DNA of 64,000 nucleotides, from NCBI GenBank assembly GCA_035771165.1, contig JAWNZC010000471.1, forward strand, positions 2,013,001 through 2,077,000. Reading direction: 5' to 3'. The stretch's first letter is position 1. Each line of letters starts with the position of its first letter. A model generated the notes under the pieces. It had not been told where the DNA came from. It made no database searches and saw only the letters and a list, made by a program, of their open reading frames with translations. Source of the stretch: Paragorgia papillata (lineage: Eukaryota > Cnidaria > Anthozoa > Scleralcyonacea > Coralliidae). Of the stretch, positions 1 to 13,400 are shown one piece after another. Made by a program: the position numbers and the translations under genes.

Positions 1-3000
1 CTGACTGGGAATCGTACAAAATTTCCAGATTTTTTGTACGATTGCCTCCTGACTGGGAATCGTACAAAATTTCCAGATTTTTTGTACGATTGCCCCCTGA
101 CTGGGAATCGTACAAAATTTCAAGATTTTTTGTACGATTGCCTCCTGACTGGGAATCGTACAAAATTTCAAGATTTTTTGTACGATTGCCTCCTGACTGG
201 GAATCGTACAAAATTTCAAGATTTTTTGTACGATTGCCTCCTGACTGGGAATCGTACAAAATTTCAAGATTTTTTGTACGATTGCCTCCTGACTGGGAAT
301 CGTACAAAATTTCAAGATTTTTTGTACGATTGCCTCCTGACTGGGAATCGTACAAAATTTCCAGAATTTTTTGTACGATTGCCTCCTGACTGGGAATCGT
401 ACAAAATTTCCAGATTTTTTGTACGATTGCCTCCTGACTGGGAATCGTACAAAATTTCCAGATTTTTTGTACGATTGCCTCCTGACTGGGAATCGTACAA
501 AATTTCCAGATTTTTTGTACGGTTGCCTCCTGACTGGGAATCGTACAAAATTTCCAGATTTTTTGTACGATTGCCTCCTGACTGGGAATCGTACAAAATT
601 TCAAGATTTTTTGTACGATTGCCTCCTGACTGGGAATCGTACAAAATTTCAAGATTTTTTGTACGATTGCCTCCTGACTGGGAATCGTACAAAATTTCAA
701 GATTTTTTGTACGATTGCCTCCTGACTGGGAATCGTACAAAATTTCAAGATTTTTTGTACGATTGCCTCCTGACTGGGAATCGTACAAAATTTCAAGATT
801 TTTTGTACGATTGCCTCCTGACTGGGAATCGTACAAAATTTCAAGATTTTTTGTACGATTGCCTCCTGACTGGGAATCGTACAAAATTTCAAGATTTTTT
901 GTACGATTGCCTCCTGACTGGGAATCGTACAAAATTTCAAGATTTTTTGTACGATTGCCTCCTGACTGGGAATCGTACAAAATTTCAAGATTTTTTGTAC
1001 GATTGCCTCCTGACTGGGAATCGTACAAAATTTCAAGATTTTTTGTACGATTGCCTCCTGACTGGGAATCGTACAAAATTTCCAGATTTTTTGTACGATT
1101 GCCTCCTGACTGGGAATCGTACAAAATTTTCAGATTTTTTGTACGATTGCCTCCTGACTGGGAATCGTACAAAATTTCAAGATTTTTTGTACGATTGCCT
1201 CCTGACTGGGAATCGTACAAAATTTCAAGATTTTTTGTACGATTGCCTCCTGACTGGGAATCGTACAAAATTTCAAGATTTTTTGTACGATTGCCTCCTG
1301 ACTGGGAATCGTACAAAATTTCAAGATTTTTTGTACGATTGCCTCCTGACTGGGAATCGTACAAAATTTCAAGATTTTTTGTACGATTGCCTCCTGACTG
1401 GGAATCGTACAAAATTTCAAGATTTTTTGTACGATTGCCTCCTGACTGGGAATCGTACAAAATTTCAAGATTTTTTGTACGATTGCCTCCTGACTGGGAA
1501 TCGTTACAAAATTTCAAGATTTTTTGTACGAATTGCCTCCTGGACTGGGAATCGTTACAAAATTTCAAAGATTTTTTGTACGATTGCCTCCTGACTGGGA
1601 TTCGTTAACAAAATTTCAAGATTTTTTCGTTACGATTGCCTCCTGAACTGGGAATTTTTTTTTTCATTACAAAATTTCAAGATTTTTTGTACGATTGCCT
1701 CCTGACCGAGGGAATCGTACTAATTTTCAAGAAGATTTTTTGTACGATTGCCTCCTGACTGGGAATCGTACAAAATTTCCAAGATTTTTTGTACGATTGC
1801 CTCCTGACTGGGAATGCGTACCAAAATTTTCCAGATTTTTTGTACGATTGCCTCCTGACTGGGACAATCGTACAAAATTTCCAAAGATATTTTTTGTACG
1901 CTTGCCTCCTGACTGGGAATCGTACAAAATTTCAAGATTTTTTGTACGATTGCCTCCTGACTGGGAATCGTACAAAATTTCAAGATATTTTGTCCGATTG
2001 CCTCCTGACTGGGAATCGTACAAAATTTCAAGATTTTTAGTCACGCATTGCCTCCTGACTGGGAAATCGTACAAAATTTGAAGATTTTTGTGTACGATTG
2101 CCTCCATGACTGGGAATCGTACAAAAGTTCCAGATTTTTTGTACGATTGCCTCCTGACTGGGAATCGTACAAAATTTCCAGATTTTTTGTACGATTGCCT
2201 CCTGACTGGGAATCGTACAAAATTTCAAGATTTTTTGTACGATTGCCTCCTGACTGGGAATCGTACAAAATTTCAAGATTTTTTGTACGATTGCCTCCTG
2301 ACTGGGAATCGTACAAATATTCAAGATTTTTTGTACGATTGCCTCCTGACTGGGAATCGTACAAAATTTCAAGATTTTTTGTACGATTGCCTCCTGACTG
2401 GGAATCGTACAAAAATTTCAAGATTTTTTGTACGATTGCCTTCCTGACTGGGAATCGTACAAAATTTCAAGATTTTTTGTACGATTGCCTCCTGACTGGG
2501 AATCGTACAAAATTTCAAGATTTTTTGTACGATTGCCTCCTGACTGGGAATCGTACAAAATTTCAAGATTTTTTGTTCGATTGCCTCCTGACTGGGAATC
2601 GTACAAAATTTCAAGATTTTTTGTACGATTGCCTCCTGACTGGGAATCGTACAAAATTTCAAGATTTTTTGTACGATTGCCTCCTGACTGGGAATCGTAC
2701 AAAATTTCAAGATTTTTTGTACGCTTGCCTCCTGACTGGGAATCGTACAAAATTTCAAGATTTTTTGTACGATTGCCTCCTGACTGGGAATCGTACAAAA
2801 TTTCAAGATTTTTTGTACGATTGCCTCCTGACTGGGAATCGTACAAAATTTCCTGATTTTTTGTACGATTGCCTCCTGACTGGGAATCGTACAAAATTTC
2901 CAGATTTTTTGTACGATTGCCCCCTGACTGGGAATCGTACAAAATTTCAAGATTTTTTGTACGATTGCCTCCTGACTGGGAATCGTACAAAATTTCAAGA

Positions 3001-6000
3001 TTTTTTGTACGATTGCCTCCTGACTGGGAATCGTACAAAATTTCAAGATTTTTTGTACGATTGCCTCCTGACTGGGAATCGTACAAAATTTCAAGATTTT
3101 TTGTACGATTGCCTCCTGACTGGGAATCGTACAAAATTTCAAGATTTTTTGTACGATTGCCTCCTGACTGGGAATCGTACAAAATTTCCAGATTTTTTGT
3201 ACGATTGCCTCCTGACTGGGAATCGTACAAAATTTCCAGATTTTTTGTACGATTGCCTCCTGACTGGGAATCGTACAAAATTTCCAGATTTTTTGTACGA
3301 TTGCCTCCTGACTGGGAATCGTACAAAATTTCCAGATTTTTTGTACGGTTGCCTCCTGACTGGGAATCGTACTAAAATTTCCAGATTTTTGGTACGATTG
3401 CCTCCTGACTGGGAATCGTACAAAATTTCAAGATTTTTTGTACGATTGCCTCCTGACTGGGAAATCGTACAAAAATTTCAAGATTTTTTGTACGATTGCC
3501 TCCTGACTGGGAATCGTACAAAATTTCAAGATTTTTTGTACGACTTGCCTCCTGACTGGGAATCGTACAAAATTTCAAGATTTTTTGTACGATTGCCTCC
3601 TGACTGGGAATCGTACAAAATTTCAAGATTTTTTGTACGATTGCCTCCTGACTGGGAATCGTACAAAATTTCAAGATTTTTTGTACGATTGCCTCCTGAC
3701 TGGGAATCGTACAAAATTTCAAGATTTTTTGTACGATTGCCTCCTGACTGGGAATCGTACAAAATTTCAAGATTTTTTGTACGATTGCCTCCTGACTGGG
3801 AATCGTACAAAATTTCAAGATTTTTTGTACGATTGCCTCCTGACTGGGAATCGTACAAAATTTCAAGATTTTTTGTACGATTGCCTCCTGACTGGGAATC
3901 GTACAAAATTTCAAGATTTTTTGTACGATTGCCTCCTGACTGGGAATCGTACAAAATTTCAAGATTTTTTGTACGATTGCCTCCTGACTGGGAATCGTAC
4001 AAAATTTCAAGATTTTTTGTACGATTGCCTCCTGACTGGGAATCGTACAAAATTTCAAGATTTTTTGTACGATTGCCTCCTGACTGGGAATCGTACAAAA
4101 TTTCAAGATTTTTTGTACGATTGCCTCCTGACTGGGAATCGTACAAAATTTCAAGATTTTTTGTACGATTGCCTCCTGACTGGGAATCGTACAAAATTTC
4201 CAGATTTTTTGTACGATTGCCTCCTGACTGGGAATCGTACAAAATTTCCAGATTTTTTGTACGATTGCCTCCTGACTGGGAATCGTACAAAATTTCAAGA
4301 TTTTTTGTACGATTGCCTCCTGACTGGGAATCGTACAAAATTTCAAGATTTTTTGTACGATTGCCTCCTGACTGGGAATCGTACAAAATTTCAAGATTTT
4401 TTGTACGATTGCCTCCTGACTGGGAATCGTACAAAATTTCAAGATTTTTTGTACGATTGCCTCCTGACTGGGAATCGTACAAAATTTCAAGATTTTTTGT
4501 ACGATTGCCTCCTGACTGGGAATCGTACAAAATTTCCAGATTTTTTGTACGATTGCCTCCTGACTGGGAATCGTACAAAATTTCCAGATTTTTTGTACGA
4601 TTGCCTCCTGACTGGGAATCGTACAAAATTTCAAGATTTTTTGTACGATTGCCTCCTGACTGGGAATCGTACAAAATTTCAAGATTTTTTGTACGATTGC
4701 CTCCTGACTGGGAATCGTACAAAATTTCAAGATTTTTTGTACGATTGCCTCCTGACTGGGAATCGTACAAAATTTCAAGATTTTTTGTACGATTGCCTCC
4801 TGACTGGGAATCGTACAAAATTTCAAGATTTTTTGTACGATTGCCTCCTGACTGGGAATCGTACAAAATTTCAAGATTTTTTGTACGATTGCCTCCTGAC
4901 TGGGAATCGTACAAAATTTCAAGATTTTTTGTACGATTGCCTCCTGACTGGGAATCGTACAAAATTTCAAGATTTTTTGTACGATTGCCTCCTGACTGGG
5001 AATCGTACAAAATTTCAAGATTTTTTGTACGATTGCCTCCTGACTGGGAATCGTACAAAATTTCAAGATTTTTTGTACGATTGCCTCCTGACTGGGAATC
5101 GTACAAAATTTCAAGATTTTTTGTACGATTGCCTCCTGACTGGGAATCGTACAAAATTTCCAGATTTTTTGTACGATTGCCTCCTGACTGGGAATCGTAC
5201 AAAATTTCCAGATTTTTTGTACGATTGCCCCTGACTGGGAATCGTACAAAATTTCAAGATTTTTTGTACGATTGCCTCCTGACTGGGAATCGTACAAAAT
5301 TTCAAGATTTTTTGTACGATTGCCTCCTGACTGGGAATCGTACAAAATTTCAAGATTTTTTGTACGATTGCCTCCTGACTGGGAATCGTACAAAATTTCA
5401 AGATTTTTTGTACGATTGCCTCCTGACTGGGAATCGTACAAAATTTCAAGATTTTTTGTACGATTGCCTCCTGACTGGGAATCGTACAAAATTTCCAGAT
5501 TTTTTGTACGATTGCCTCCTGACTGGGAATCGTACAAAATTTCCAGATTTTTTGTACGATTGCCTCCTGACTGGGAATCGTACAAAATTTCCAGATTTTT
5601 TGTACGATTGCCTCCTGACTGGGAATCGTACAAAATTTCCAGATTTTTTGTACGGTTGCCTCCTGACTGGGAATCGTACAAAATTTCCATATTTTTTGTA
5701 CGATTGCCTCCTGACTGGGAATCGTACAAAATTTCAAGATTTTTTGTACGATTGCCTCCTGACTGGGAATCGTACAAAATTTCAAGATTTTTTGTACGAT
5801 TGCCTCCTGACTGGGAATCGTACAAAATTTCAAGATTTTTTGTACGATTGCCTCCTGACTGGGAATCGTACAAAATTTCAAGATTTTTTGTACGATTGCC
5901 TCCTGACTGGGAATCGTACAAAATTTCAAGATTTTTTGTACGATTGCCTCCTGACTGGGAATCGTACAAAATTTCAAGATTTTTTGTACGATTGCCTCCT

Positions 6001-8652
6001 GACTGGGAATCGTACAAAATTTCAAGATTTTTTGTACGATTGCCTCCTGACTGGGAATCGTACAAAATTTCAAGATTTTTTGTACGATTGCCTCCTGACT
6101 GGGAATCGTACAAAATTTCAAGATTTTTTGTACGATTGCCTCCTGACTGGGAATCGTACAAAATTTCAAGATTTTTTGTACGATTGCCTCCTGACTGGGA
6201 ATCGTACAAAATTTCCAGATTTTTTGTACGATTGCCTCCTGACTGGGAATCGTACAAAATTTTCAGATTTTTTGTACGATTGCCTCCTGACTGGGAATCG
6301 TACAAAATTTCAAGATTTTTTGTACGATTGCCTCCTGACTGGGAATCGTACAAAATTTCAAGATTTTTTGTACGATTGCCTCCTGACTGGGAATCGTACA
6401 AAATTTCAAGATTTTTTGTACGATTGCCTCCTGACTGGGAATCGTACAAAATTTCAAGATTTTTTGTACGATTGCCTCCTGACTGGGAATCGTACAAAAT
6501 TTCAAGATTTTTTGTACGATTGCCTCCTGACTGGGAATCGTACAAAATTTCAAGATTTTTTGTACGATTGCCTCCTGACTGGGAATCGTACAAAATTTCA
6601 AGATTTTTTGTACGATTGCCTCCTGACTGGGAATCGTACAAAATTTCAAGATTTTTTGTACGATTGCCTCCTGACTGGGAATCGTACAAAATTTCAAGAT
6701 GTTTTTGTACGATTGCCTCCTGACTGGGAATCGTACAAAATTTCAAGATTTTTTGTACGATTGCCTCCTGACTGGGAATCGTACAAAATTTCAAGATTTT
6801 TTGTACGATTGCCTCCTGACTGGGAATCGTACAAAATTTCAAGATTTTTTGTACGATTGCCTCCTGACTGGGAATCGTACAAAATTTCAAGATTTTTTGT
6901 ACGATTGCCTCCTGACTGGGGAATCGTACAAAATTTCCAAGATTTTTTGTACGATTGCCTCCTGACTGGGAATCGTACAAAATTTCCAGATTTTTTGTAC
7001 GATTGCCCCCTGACTGGGAATCGTACAAAATTTCAAGATTTTTTGTACGATTGCCTCCTGACTGGGAATCGTACAAAATTTCAAGATTTTTTGTACGATT
7101 GCCTCCTGACTGGGAATCGTACAAAATTTCAAGATTTTTTGTACGATTGCCTCCTGACTGGGAATCGTACAAAATTTCAAGATTTTTTGTACGATTGCCT
7201 CCTGACTGGGAATCGTACAAAATTTCCAGATTTTTTGTACGATTGCCTCCTGACTGGGAATCGTACAAAATTTCAAGATTTTTTGTACGATTGCCTCCTG
7301 ACTGGGAATCGTACAAAATTTCAAGATTTTTTGTACGATTGCCTCCTGACTGGGAATCGTACAAAATTTCAAGATTTTTTGTACGATTGCCTCCTGACTG
7401 GGAATCGTACAAAATTTCAAGATTTTTTGTACGATTGCCTCCAGACTGGGAATCGTACAAAATTTCAAGATTTTTTGTACGATTGCCTCCTGACTGGGAA
7501 TCGTACAAAATTTCAAGATTTTTTGTACGATTGCCTCCTGACTGGGAATCGTACAAAATTTCAAGATTTTTTGTACGATTGCCTCCTGACTGGGAATCGT
7601 ACAAAATTTCAAGATTTTTTGTACGATTGCCTCCTGACTGGGAATCGTACAAAATTTCAAGATTTTTTTGTACGATTGCCTCCTGACTGGGAATCGTACA
7701 AAATTTCAAGATTTTTTTGTACGATTGCCTCCTGACTGGGAATCGTACAAAATTTCAAGATTTTTTGTACGATTTGCCTCCTGACTGGGAATCGTACAAA
7801 ATTTCAAGATTTTTTGTACGATTGCCTCCTGACTGGGAATCGTACAAAATTTCAAGATTTTTTGTACGATTGCCTCCTGACTGGGAATCGTACAAAATTT
7901 CAAGATTTTTTGTACGATTGCCTCCTGACTGGGAATCGTACAAAATTTCAAGATTTTTTGTACGATTGCCTCCTGACTGGGAATCGTACAAAATTTCAAG
8001 ATTTTTTGTACGATTGCCTCCAGACTGGGAATCGTACAAAATTTCAAGATTTTTTGTACGATTGCCTCCTGACTGGGAATCGTACAAAATTCCTGACTGG
8101 GAATCGTACAAAATTTCAAGATTTTTTGTACGATTGCCTCCTGACTGGGAATCGTACAAAATTTCAAGATTTTTTGTGCAATTGCCTCCTGACTGGGAAT
8201 CGTACAAAATTCCTGACTGGGAATCGTACAAAATTTCAAGATTTTTTGTACGATTGCCTCCCGACTGGGAATCGTACAAAATTTCAAGATTTTTTGTACG
8301 ATTGCCTCCTGACTGGGAATCGTACAAAATTTCAAGATTTTTTGTACGATTGCCTCCTGACTGGGAATCGTACAAAAATTTCAAGATTTTTTGTACGATT
8401 GCCTCCTGACTGGGAATCGTACAAAATTTCAAGATTTTTTGTACGATTGCCTCCTGACTGGGAATCGTACAAAATTTCAAGATTTTTTGTACGATTGCCT
8501 CCTGACTGGGAATCGTACAAAATTTCAAGATTTTTTGTACGATTGCCTCCTGACTGGGAATCGTACAAAATTTCAAGATTTTTTGTACAATTGCCTCCTG
8601 ACTGGGAATCGTACAAAATTTCAAGATTTTTTGTACGATTGCCTCCTGACTG
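1..8652. repeat. 48-bp tandem satellite with a hairpin in each unit
   Basis: About 180 head-to-tail copies of a 48-bp unit. Each unit contains the arms AATCGTACAAAA and TTTTGTACGATT, exact reverse complements separated by about 10 nt (TTTCAAGATT), followed by the linker GCCTCCTGACTGGG. The main variants are TTTCCAG versus TTTCAAG in the loop and a rare CGGTTGCC for CGATTGCC. Because 48 is a multiple of three and the unit lacks stops in several frames, open frames thousands of bases long exist on both strands; I treat them as by-products. Between about 1500 and 2110 the units carry many one- and two-base indels. The array ends abruptly near 8652, about 1.8 kb beyond the XBP1 stop codon on the XBP1 downstream side. 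The left edge is outside the window. Confidence 0.97.
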
Positions 8653-10467
8653 ATGGAATTTGTAGGTTGGACTGTCTGGATTCTACCCACTGGTTCACTA
8701 ATATGTGTTAAAGTAGATTTTGTACAATTGGGTTCTAACTGACAAATAAGTATTACATTGTTGCAAAGTCGAACAATGCAAATATACAGTGTAAGAAAAA
8801 AGACGACTTGTGACAACTAGTTTATGCAACTAGACCAAGTATTAATTTTATTGGAGATTCCATTAAATTACTACACATACATTAATTTAGATATTCCCTA
8901 CACTAGTAGCTATGTCAAGTTATACAGACCTATCTTCTAATTATTTTTTTACATTTGAAAATTGCAGCTGCATTTAAAGTGGTTATATGCATTCACTGGA
9001 TGTAAGACCCACTGATGTGCTGAAAGTCATTCAATGATTCAGTCAGGTATCTTTCTCAACCTTAGTTTAAAATAAGCTATTTTATTTGAAACAACTTTTG
9101 AAATGATCTACAATTGGCATTTTCTGCAGCTGTTCTATATCTACTTTGTTGTCAAAATACAGTACTTTTTAAAACATTTTTGATTTGTAAGTTATAAATT
9201 TGACATCACACTGCATAATGATAATACTACAGTACTGACAAACAGATAATGTCCAATAAGTCATAATGCAATGTGAGCTAGATAATTTACATATCAAACT
9301 AATCCTTTTGTTACTTTTTGCTGTATATACAAAACTCGGAACTTTAGGTGGGACTCAATCAAACCCACAACCTTCTGAACACTAGCCAGGGTCTCAAGCC
9401 ACTAGAACTCAGATGACAGACTTGTTTTATATGGTATTCTGGGTTCTAACCTCTTCTGGCAACTTGTACAGCAAGAACTAACAAAAGATTACAAACTACA
9501 AGCTGAAAGTACCATACTAAATACATTAGTACAAATCGTCAAGAATGAAGTGAGATACACAAGAGCTGCAAATGCCAATCTTAAATAATTTCAATAATTC
9601 TCTCAATTTTCATAGCAATATACATGATAACCCTTTACTCAGCAAAATTTGATGGTACTGAAAAAGATGATAGTGTTACATTTAACTACAATGCTTTGCA
9701 AGCTCAAATCAACTAAACATTGTTTATCGTGCAGAGATGGATCAAGTAAGCAAGAACTTCATGTTAACTAATCCTTGTTGATTGTTTGATTGTTTTAAAA
9801 CCATATCTTCCAATAATTCTGCAAGAATCAAAATTTACTGAAGGTTTGTGGTTAAATGCACAAGTCACCATCTTTTTCACTACTGTCAGTTGTGCAGGTC
9901 ATCAATTGACATGTAAAATTGTCTGGTGTGTTAGACAGGGTGAAATATATAAGTGACAAAATTTAAACTGTGCTGAGTAAAGGGCTAAAATAATATTGAT
10001 TACTGGTACAGTCTTTACTTTTCATCCTTTGACCTGAAAGTAGGCTTGACCTACAATTCACCAGCATATAGCTGTATTTTATTTTGGAAGCCATGGGATG
10101 GCTACACCACTAGGTACAATTTTGAAGAGCAATTGAATGTTTACCTTTGATATTCAGCTTATTAAAAATCACAAATTGTTCCTAATGTAATTTACAGTAC
10201 ACATATCTGATTCAGATTTCCTGTACATTATAATATGTATAATGGGCCTACTTTTGTGTGGGCCTATTATGGATATAGGAATGAATTTAGATGTATATAA
10301 TATTTGGAGAGGAGATAAGCAGAGCTTATTTTTGGGATGGGTTACTTATTTCAAGGGAGCTTATTACAGAGGTTTATGATATTAAAATAATAGTTCAATG
10401 CTCATTGAAATCCTTGCTTGTATCTTTTCAACATTTCTCAAACATTTAAATTTCTGCTGCATAATTA
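8653..10467. other. XBP1 downstream flank, including probable 3' UTR
   Basis: AT-rich single-copy-looking sequence between the 48-bp satellite and the XBP1 stop codon. I see no conserved coding frame. The part nearest 10467 is probably XBP1 3' UTR, since the gene is read leftwards. Confidence 0.5.
10078..10083 (-). terminator. Candidate XBP1 polyadenylation signal (AATAAA)
   Basis: The first AATAAA on the minus strand after the XBP1 stop codon, about 385 nt downstream. The hexamer is visible, but its use is inferred from position only. Confidence 0.3.
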
Positions 10468-13400
10468 TCACACGTCTACTAGAGCAGGGAATAACTCTGG
10501 GAAGGATTCTTCCCACCACATGTTCTCATTCATACTTGGTTCAGCTGCATAATTTTCAATAGCTTTGTCAAGTTCCTTCGTGGTCATGAATTTGCCAGTG
10601 GATTCCATGCATTTTGATGTTTTCCCCACTCCATGTTCAGGGGCTTTGCATTCTTCAAGTCCTTCTTCGGCATCGGCGTTTCCTTTGTCTCCGCTGCAGA
10701 CTTCGAGAATTTCTTCTGGTTCCTCTTTGATAGTAATGAATTCTTCTGGATTCCCTGGCTTGAAATCTTCAAGAAAGCTGAATAACTCATCAGACTAAAT
10801 TAAAAAAACCAGAGACAGTCATGAGCAAGTATTCAGTCACTTTAAAATGATAAAAAAATATTTAAAAAAGTTACATTTTTAATAGTCACTTTTTAAGCCC
10901 AGCATACACTAGAGAAAATTTCCAAGAGAAAATTTCCAAAACAAATTACTGAAACATGGTTTCAGAAACAAAAGTTTCCAAAACTTTGTTTCAGAAACCA
11001 AGTTTCCCTGATTAGAGCACTGTTCTATTTTTTGAAATGTGTTTTTTGGAAACTACCGTAGTTGTTTCATGTATGCTGGGCTTTAAGTTAAAAAAGTTTA
11101 ACTCTTTCCTGTCCGAATTGGTCTTTAGTATTTTATTCTGGCTAACACCAGATGATTTTATTCATCTCTGGTGAAGCCCTCAGACAGGAATGAGTTAAGC
11201 CAGAGTAGCATGTCTCTGCAAATTACCGTAAGTGACTTTTTCTGAAGGTGACTTGAGGGGCCAAAAGCTCCAAACATTCTTATTAAAAAATGTGGTGTAC
11301 ACCAGCAAACACCTATATAATGGTGATTTTAAAAGGGGTCCCATTTTCCAAAGTGGGGAGGGGTTTTTCACATTGTGGAAAAAATCTTGCAAATAAGTGG
11401 CAATATTTTATTGAATTATTCAAGCAACTGAAATAATAATTGTATTACATCAGCCAAATGCATTTAAAATGTCCTGTGACTTCTGTCCACTTTGAATTTA
11501 AATTGAATATTTGCTTAACCCTTTAAAATCATCTGGTGTTAGCCAGAGTAAAATACTAAAGACGAGGTGTACACACGTCCTTAATTAATGAGCTGAAAGG
11601 GTTAAAATAATAAAGATTTGATATTTCCCAATTAAATGTGCCATGCTAGCTAATGTGCATTTCCATTCGTATGTACATTACTAGGTCAGCAAAAATGATA
11701 GAATTTCTTTGCCATGCAAGACAGTCACTCTTGGGTCTCATATTGCCCTCATTTTTTAAACCCCACTTTTCAGTGTTTGCATATCCTGATGAAACACTCA
11801 TTCTTCTGTTTGATACAGATATGCGACATAATAAGCCAGATTCTCAATATCAAAACATTTGTCAAACACATGTTTCACTCTGGGTCATTCAAAATACCTC
11901 TTAAGATTACTTCAAAAACTCATTAATAATTCATGAGGAAAACACAAAGGAAATCAGTACCATGTCCGTGGTTGTATATCTGATAAAACGTCTTGACGTC
12001 AGAAAGAATACTAATGAACATACAATTTTATATAAAGAATACTAATGAACATACAATTTTATATAAAGAATACTAATGAACATAACATCCAATAACGAAT
12101 CGTTTTTGAAGCCATTCAAAACACTTGCATCATGTGTTTTATCAGATCTAAAACACTTGGGCTGCACCCTCGTGGTTTTAAATCTGATAAAACACTCCTG
12201 CTCCTGTTTTAAATATTACTTCACAATTTGATGTGTCAATGTTATCTTTTACATCTGTCAAAATTGGCTGACCACTTAATAATACACATCAAAGATTAAT
12301 GTGTAATACACATTAAATATTATACATGTGATGCTTACTGCATGCCCAATACACATTAACCCTTTTAAGAATACTTTCCAATGATTTGGAGAATCATTAT
12401 TTTATGTGGATTTGACACCAATCTCATTTCAAACAATGTATTGAGTTTGAGAGATGAAAGTGCTTCAGTTTGGTCTAGTGGGTGATTTGAGAAATATCTT
12501 GGGCCAGTGTGAACTGAATCTCAGGCCGGACTCATGGAAACGATCTATAGTAAAAACACTACAACCGACCTGAAATCAGTCCAGCCTGAGTTTGGGTCAA
12601 GCCTCTTGTAAACACCCCCTAAGGCTGTGCTGTAGATCTTAAGGTCTCTCATAACTCAGGATATCCAGGGGGGGTGTACTAAGATACTGTACCCACAAAT
12701 TTTCCCCTCTGATACAGTAATATACCAGTATACTTTGATTTCCTAAAATATTACTCTTTCCCTATATATCAGCAAATGCAAGTTACCTTACACCGATATT
12801 ACTGGTATTTTGACCTTAAAATACAGAGTGCTAAAATTAAAACACCTGATGCCAATATAACCAAAGTACTGATGTTCAGCAGAGCAAATAATGATGGTAA
12901 TTAGCACCCAGCTTGGCAATAGGTGCAATGCAGGCAAAAACTCTATAACTACAGTACATGTATTAGACAACTTGTACATCAATCTTGGGTTATTGCTTTT
13001 CTCCATTTCAGTTTTATTAGGAACTAAGGTGTTTGCTGTGAAAATTGAAATGTATGAGTGTTGATATTAAACACTTCCGTTCCATAAAAGACAGCTGATG
13101 CGGACTGTTGCGCAAAGTACAACCATGCAGACAGTTCAGATATTCCCGTTTGTCAAAAGTTAAACATTGTGTGTGAACATTCTTTCAAATGTGTCAACCA
13201 AACTGGAAAAATTGGGTTCATTCTTGTATAGTACAGTATATTTACCATTCATCAGCACTAATCAGTGAATTTGGAAACGGAACCAAAAATATATTGTTTT
13301 TCAACAGTAAAAGCCTTTTATATCCTGTCTTAAGTGATCTCCATAACAAATCAGGAGGCAATATCTTTGCGATAAAAAATCAATATTGCCGAAAATAAGA

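Noticed and set aside
2048..7735. A 1895-codon open frame (and similar ones on both strands) across the 48-bp satellite
   Set aside because: The period is a multiple of three and the unit lacks stops in several frames on both strands. No synonymous bias is visible, indels shift the peptide between frames, and no domain is present.
1..8652. CRISPR array (regular palindromic repeats)
   Set aside because: No unique spacers: the whole 48-bp unit repeats. The window is eukaryotic and has no cas genes.
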